The notes beneath the pieces were generated by a model that was not told the origin of the DNA, made no database searches, and saw only the letters and a list, made by a program, of their open reading frames with translations. Below, piece after piece: positions 14,220 through 18,309 of a stretch of DNA of 18,309 bases (position 1 is its first letter; each line of letters starts with the position of its first letter). This DNA is from a candidate division Zixibacteria bacterium RBG_16_43_9 (GTDB lineage: Bacteria > Zixibacteria > MSB-5A5 > RBG-16-43-9). The stretch covers positions 1 through 18,309 of the forward strand of contig MEWM01000067.1 of NCBI GenBank assembly GCA_001775355.1, given 5' to 3'. Position numbers and translations under genes: made by a program.

Positions 14220-15395
14220 CTAAAACCTGTTTGAATCTCTTTTTCGTAATAGACCCTCATACAAGTTTTCAATATCCGAGACTAACCTAGTATAATTTAG
14301 TGAGGGATAAACTTTTTTCCTACCATTTTCTCCAAATTTCAAGCCCTCCTGTGGATTCCTTAATAAATATGTCATTCCCTGAGCTAATTTCTGTGGATCC
14401 TGTTTGGGCACGATAAGCCCTGTGACCCCATGCTCTACTAAATCTTTTACCCCTCCAACATCGGTTGCGACTACAGCTTTTCTGGCAGCTAATGCTTCAA
14501 TTATGCTAACCGGCAGTCCCTCGTTAAGAGAGGAGAGGACCACGATATCCAAATCCGCATAAATATTTACCAAATCTTTTCTGAATCCACAGAAGATAAC
14601 TTTATCCTCAATTCCCAAATCTGTGACCAAATCCGTTAATGTTTTTCTTAACTCTCCGTCTCCCACTACTATAAATCTAACAGAAGGAAATTCCTGGCTA
14701 ATCAACTTAGCTGCTTCAAAAAAATAATCATGCCCTTTTATAGGAACTAGTCGGGCAATTACCCCTATCAGGGGAACCTTCTCTTCTAAAGCTAATTCCT
14801 TTCGAAAGACCCCCCGATTATGTTCAGAGGTTAAGAAAGGCTCTAATTCTAAACCTAAAGGGATACAAGCAATCTTTCGAGGATCGCCAACCTTGTAGTT
14901 CAAAAGCTCCTGTTTCTGCGAATTACTTATGGCGATTATCTTGTTGCTGATCCGCATTAGTAATTTTTCCAGGTTTAAAAAAAACTTGCTCTGTGACGAA
15001 TTGAAATGCTCTTGAAAAAGATTTCCATGAAAGGTATGAACGATTATGGGTGCCCCGGCTAATTTAGCAGCTACTCTTCCTAAGGTTCCGGCCTTGGCTA
15101 AATGGGTATGAACGATATCCGGCTTTTCCCTTCTGATTATCCGGTATAATTTCCAGAAAGCTACCAAGTCCTTTCTCGGTGAGATTTCCCTGCTTAATTC
15201 TTTGATATAGATTGGCTTAACGTTTTTACTATTTGCCAAATCATCCATATTACCTTCATCTTTTCCTTCACTACCTTTTACTATTATGCTCTTAAATCTA
15301 TTTTTATTCAGATAAGCAGATAAAAGTATAGTTTGAGAAGCAGCGCCTCCAATATTATGTCTGGTTATTATCATCAAAACTTTAATCTTTTTCAT
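14220..15395 (-). CDS. Glycosyltransferase, GT4 family (GT-B fold)
   Basis: A 391-residue cytoplasmic glycosyltransferase that probably adds a sugar from a nucleotide donor to the lipid-linked chain, with retention of configuration. The N-terminal half has the acceptor-side motif IGGAASQ (15-21) and VHTHLAKAG (95-103). The donor half contains ARLVPIKGHDYF (214-225), with R215 and K220 placed to bind the diphosphate, VVGDGELR (243-250), and the E-x7-E motif NEGLPVSIIEALA (291-303; E292 and E300). The catalytic pattern is complete. The donor and linkage cannot be read from sequence. Its Shine-Dalgarno AAGG is four bases before the ATG, and it follows the next GT gene by 22 bases. Confidence 0.9.
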   Translation of the reverse strand: MKKIKVLMIITRHNIGGAASQTILLSAYLNKNRFKSIIVKGSEGKDEGNMDDLANSKNVKPIYIKELSREISPRKDLVAFWKLYRIIRREKPDIVHTHLAKAGTLGRVAAKLAGAPIIVHTFHGNLFQEHFNSSQSKFFLNLEKLLMRISNKIIAISNSQKQELLNYKVGDPRKIACIPLGLELEPFLTSEHNRGVFRKELALEEKVPLIGVIARLVPIKGHDYFFEAAKLISQEFPSVRFIVVGDGELRKTLTDLVTDLGIEDKVIFCGFRKDLVNIYADLDIVVLSSLNEGLPVSIIEALAARKAVVATDVGGVKDLVEHGVTGLIVPKQDPQKLAQGMTYLLRNPQEGLKFGENGRKKVYPSLNYTRLVSDIENLYEGLLRKRDSNRF

Positions 15396-15417
15396 AAGCC
15401 TTATTCTATAAAATATT

Positions 15418-16530
15418 CTATCCTTCGCCTTTAACTGCTTCCTTCAAGACCTCTATGAAAACTGGTGCCCAAAGCCTCAGATCGTATTTCTTTTCTGCGG
15501 TCTTCCGACCTTCAAACCCTATCTTTCTTCTTAAGTCCAGACTATTGATCAGAAACTGAATTTTCTCCAGCCATTCCTCAGGAGAGGAAGCTAAAAATCC
15601 GTTCTCGCCATCTTTGATAATCTCTTTGTTCATTTCCACAGGTGAGCAGACAGCGGGAATTCCCATGCTCATATAGAGCAGAAGCTTAAAGGCACATTTA
15701 CCTCTAGTCCAGGGATTATCTGGCATAGGCATTAAACCGATGTCAAAGGAACTCAGCTCTATGATTTCGTCTTCCAATTTCCAAGCACGACATTCTGTCA
15801 AAGGCAATTGCTCCCTATATTTTTCCGCCCCAATTAATCTGATGACTATATCTGGATTTTCTTTTTTTAACTTCTGGAAAACATCCTTTAATTCCAAAAG
15901 ATATTCCGCCGTGCTGTGACTTCCAATCCAGCCTACCACAATTCTATCTTTCTTTGAAGAATTTAACTGTTTGTACTTTTCTTTATCCACCGGGGTGGGG
16001 ATCACAGTTATATTCTTATTAAATCTCTGAGCATATTCTTTCAAATAATCGTTCCCTACTATGACTCGCTCGGAAAAACTGATAATCCGTGCGATTTTTC
16101 CTGGATTTTTTAAAAAAGAAATGGCTCGGTTAGCCTCGCTTCTTTCCTCCAAAAAAATTGCATCGTCGAAATCATATATTAAGGGCTTGTTAAAAAGTCT
16201 AGATGACAATATTTCAAAAAAAGGTGGTCCAAAGGGAAAAGCCTCCCGGTGAACGAAAATCAGATCATATTTGGATATACTGAAAAGGTCAATTATTCTT
16301 CTCAGGGAACTCTTGATAAAAAAGTAGACTTTGCTGAGAAATCTACCAGGTTGATAAAGTATGCGGTAAAATTCAGAGGAGACAAAGGGGCGGAGTGAAT
16401 AACCAATCCCTTCCGCATCCAGATAAGGCAGATACTGCTCCACCCTGAACCTGTTGCTCTGCCCCTCCTTAGGATAAGGCACCCAGAAAAGTATTCTCAT
16501 CTTGGATTTACTTGAAACTTTTTCTTCCAT
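15418..16530 (-). CDS. GT-B glycosyltransferase lacking the usual E-x7-E pair
   Basis: A 370-residue glycosyltransferase. The N-terminal domain starts MRILFWVPYPKEGQSNRFRVEQY and carries YDFDDAIFL (119-127), seen in a branch of GT4-like enzymes. The donor domain has VVGWIGSHSTAEYL (198-211) and GLMPMPDNPWTRGKCAFKLL (265-284), followed by YMSMGIPAV. In ordinary GT4 enzymes this last stretch holds two glutamates seven residues apart; here those places are occupied by other residues, with the G-K-C-x-F-K pattern instead. The start used is the ATG at 16530; ATG at 16500 (residue 11, MRILFW) is equally plausible and fits better with homologue starts. Neither has a clear Shine-Dalgarno. It lies 28 bases after the previous GT. 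Confidence 0.85.
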   Translation of the reverse strand: MEEKVSSKSKMRILFWVPYPKEGQSNRFRVEQYLPYLDAEGIGYSLRPFVSSEFYRILYQPGRFLSKVYFFIKSSLRRIIDLFSISKYDLIFVHREAFPFGPPFFEILSSRLFNKPLIYDFDDAIFLEERSEANRAISFLKNPGKIARIISFSERVIVGNDYLKEYAQRFNKNITVIPTPVDKEKYKQLNSSKKDRIVVGWIGSHSTAEYLLELKDVFQKLKKENPDIVIRLIGAEKYREQLPLTECRAWKLEDEIIELSSFDIGLMPMPDNPWTRGKCAFKLLLYMSMGIPAVCSPVEMNKEIIKDGENGFLASSPEEWLEKIQFLINSLDLRRKIGFEGRKTAEKKYDLRLWAPVFIEVLKEAVKGEG

Positions 16531-16558
16531 TTAAATAAAATGACTCTGTGAAAAGACT

Positions 16559-17641
16559 CTACTTTCGGTTTAGATTAGACATAATGGCCTCTTTAAACTC
16601 CTTAGCTGATTCTTTAAGGTCAAATTTTTTTATAAAGTTTGCTCCAGTTAGGGCTAATTTTAGGCGTAGAGACTGACTCTCTATTAATTTAATAATCTTC
16701 TCTGCCATGTCTTCTGGATCTCCAACTTTTGTTAGCAGTCCTGTGTCCTGATCTTTCACAAACTCTTCTGCTCCCTTATTCCTTGTGCTTATGAGCGCAC
16801 ATCCACAAGCCATTGCCTCAGACGCTGGTAACCCCCAGCCTTCAGACCAGCTTGGGTTTATGAAGATACTACAACTATTGTAAATATCTAAAAGCTGAGG
16901 GGGCGAAGGGTTTCTCCGATATTCAATCCAGGAAGGTATCCCTGAGTTTCGTGAACATACACTGAAGAAGATAGCTTGAAGCTGAGGAAATCTTTCCTTT
17001 ACAATTTTTAATGCTTCGATCCCGTCCTTAGAGCCTTTCCACTTATAAATTGAATAACACATTCCTATTTTTATAGGAAGCCGATCTTCAACCGGCTTAA
17101 TAATTTTAAAAAATTCAAAATCTAAACCATTTGGTATACAAGCTATTGGTTCTTCGTTCATACTTTTAAGCATCTTTTCAAGCCAGATTGAAACCACAAT
17201 CTTTTTAAGAGGAAGCTTAAAGGTAGCATTTACTTTTACATCTTTCGTATCCCAGTTTTCATACCCTTGAATAAAGTAAAATTTAGTTCCTTTGTCAGGA
17301 CTTAATTTGTTCACGCTCTCAGCAGTTGACCAAGCCGTAGCGATGACAGCATCGGCTGACGGGGTATTACTATCATAGAGATCAAGCACCACTGTACTTT
17401 CTACTTCCGGTGAAAGTCTGAACCAATCTGGTTCAGCTCTTTTAATAAGCAAAGTTTTCAACCAGAAAGCCAACCTTATAAGTTTCCTCCATAAACTCAT
17501 GTTCCCCATGTGGAATCTAAGCGTATGAGCTATCTGAATTTTATGACCCTTTTTCGCTAAATAATTAGCATAACTATATACCATCTTAAAACCACCGACA
17601 GGAAATCTTGCCCAGCCCGGCAGTACAAATGTAATCCTCAT
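16559..17641 (-). CDS. Glycosyltransferase, GT4-like with WsaF-type features
   Basis: A 360-residue GT-B glycosyltransferase. It opens with ITFVLPGWARFPVGGFKMVYSYANYLAKKGH (3-33), a typical acceptor-domain start with the glycine loop PVGG. FYFIQGYENW (121-130) recalls the N-terminal domain of WsaF-type rhamnosyltransferases, though I cannot confirm that. The donor domain has IPNGLDFEFF (169-178) and the intact E-x7-E motif SEGWGLPASEAMACG (266-280; E267 and E275). Donor and linkage are unknown. No strong Shine-Dalgarno precedes the ATG. It lies 21 bases after the partial GT2 gene. To the eye the gene looks more AT-rich than the housekeeping genes to the left, as is common in polysaccharide loci. 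Confidence 0.87.
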   Translation of the reverse strand: MRITFVLPGWARFPVGGFKMVYSYANYLAKKGHKIQIAHTLRFHMGNMSLWRKLIRLAFWLKTLLIKRAEPDWFRLSPEVESTVVLDLYDSNTPSADAVIATAWSTAESVNKLSPDKGTKFYFIQGYENWDTKDVKVNATFKLPLKKIVVSIWLEKMLKSMNEEPIACIPNGLDFEFFKIIKPVEDRLPIKIGMCYSIYKWKGSKDGIEALKIVKERFPQLQAIFFSVCSRNSGIPSWIEYRRNPSPPQLLDIYNSCSIFINPSWSEGWGLPASEAMACGCALISTRNKGAEEFVKDQDTGLLTKVGDPEDMAEKIIKLIESQSLRLKLALTGANFIKKFDLKESAKEFKEAIMSNLNRK

Positions 17642-17662
17642 AGATTTTTATTGAACCAAATC

Positions 17663-18309
17663 TTAGAAAATTATAGCTCTCAGAGCTTCTTGATAAGCTT
17701 TCAGCTTTGCCTTTTTTCTTTCTAAAGAGCTATCCTTATCGAATCCAAGTTTAATATAAGCCAGGCGAGTTAATAGGTCAATAAACATAACTATTCTTAT
17801 CAGGAAGTTTCCTAACCGACTATAGTATTTATGTCCGAAGTAGACTCTTCTCGCATATGAATGAAAAAGTCGAACGTAAAAAGATTCCGCATCCTCTAAA
17901 GAGCTTCCGCCCACTATATGGACGATCTTTGCCTGGGGAAAATAGATCACCTTCCATCCTTTTCTTTGGGCTCTCCAGCAAAAGTCCACATCTTCAGAGA
18001 AAAGAAAAAGGTTCTCATCAAAGAGACCTATTTCATCCAGAACCGTTTTCCTGACCAAAAGGCAGGCTCCCGTTACCCAAAATACTTCAAATGGGTCTTC
18101 GCTTTCTTTGATCAACTTATCATAAGGACGATCAGTCCAATACTCTGGCAAAATCTTTTCCAATTTCATATAAGGAACGATATCTAATATTTCTCTCAAA
18201 ACTGTTCGCCGAGGGAAGGCAGTTCTTTGTTCCTTTTGCTTCTCATCGAGGATCTTACTGCCCAAGATGCCCACGCCTGGGTTTTCTTCCAGGAATCTTA
18301 TCATCTCCT
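17663..18309 (-). CDS. Glycosyltransferase, GT2 family, rhamnosyltransferase-like (N terminus missing)
   Basis: Only the C-terminal part of about 215 residues is in the window. The GT-A nucleotide-binding start and the DxD motif lie beyond the right edge, so the ATG at 18304 is internal: it falls in the segment that in homologues precedes ENPGVGILGSKILD. Visible parts are the acceptor motif FWVTGACLLVRKTVLDEIGLFDENLFLFSEDVDFCWR (residues 75-111 counted from that ATG), with the catalytic-base ED at 104-105, and WKVIYFPQAKIVHIVGGSS. This resembles WbbL-like rhamnosyltransferases, but the donor is uncertain. The C terminus has a hydrophobic segment (about 164-185) and a lysine-rich tail, suggesting membrane attachment. 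It is the most upstream visible gene of the operon. Confidence 0.88.
   Translation of the reverse strand, partial: EMIRFLEENPGVGILGSKILDEKQKEQRTAFPRRTVLREILDIVPYMKLEKILPEYWTDRPYDKLIKESEDPFEVFWVTGACLLVRKTVLDEIGLFDENLFLFSEDVDFCWRAQRKGWKVIYFPQAKIVHIVGGSSLEDAESFYVRLFHSYARRVYFGHKYYSRLGNFLIRIVMFIDLLTRLAYIKLGFDKDSSLERKKAKLKAYQEALRAIIF

Overview
The window is a compact bacterial chromosome segment. Every gene I can support is on the minus strand, so transcription runs from high to low coordinates. I see no rRNA, tRNA, CRISPR array, transposase or phage gene. The gene set is ordinary bacterial housekeeping plus a surface-polysaccharide locus. A PorX-like regulator (receiver fused to a PglZ/alkaline-phosphatase-type domain) beside a histidine kinase hints at a Bacteroidota-related (FCB group) or neighbouring uncultured lineage. 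That placement is inference; nothing here fixes the taxon.

Right half (18309 down to about 9250): a polysaccharide assembly operon. In order of transcription it holds a GT2 glycosyltransferase cut by the window edge, three GT-B type glycosyltransferases, a polysaccharide deacetylase of the kind found in PEP-CTERM/exosortase EPS loci, a SAM-dependent methyltransferase, an SDR sugar-nucleotide enzyme resembling UDP-glucuronate decarboxylase, and a 770-residue protein. The last four genes overlap or nearly touch. The 770-residue protein fuses a complete WecA/MraY-type phosphoglycosyltransferase to a WbaP/WcaJ-type phosphoglycosyltransferase whose catalytic motifs are degraded. Together these genes could start a lipid-linked glycan, make a precursor sugar, extend the chain and trim acetyl groups. 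The seryl-tRNA synthetase gene serS is joined to the end of this operon by an 8-base overlap.

Middle (about 7990 to 4754): after serS come a stop-rich 7-base tandem repeat, a GTAGGGG-type inverted repeat and a good sigma-70-like promoter. These are followed by a membrane histidine kinase and the PorX-like response regulator, very likely a cognate pair. The 162 bases between the two genes carry a compact repeat that can fold as two hairpins closed by an outer stem.

Left part (4725 to 1): tsaE, tsaB and rimI (t6A tRNA modification and ribosomal-protein acetylation), then accD and folC (fatty acid and folate metabolism, a common bacterial neighbour pair), then a small DUF2721-like membrane protein. 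At the extreme left a consensus-like promoter and Shine-Dalgarno sequence start another minus-strand gene that leaves the window. The gaps on this side hold a family of palindromes with GTAGGG...CCCTAC ends, some beside a second hairpin, CAGACATTCCTGTCTG. One gap (738-892) contains five hairpins in a row. This repeat population is the main structure not explained by genes; the fusion protein is the most unusual gene.
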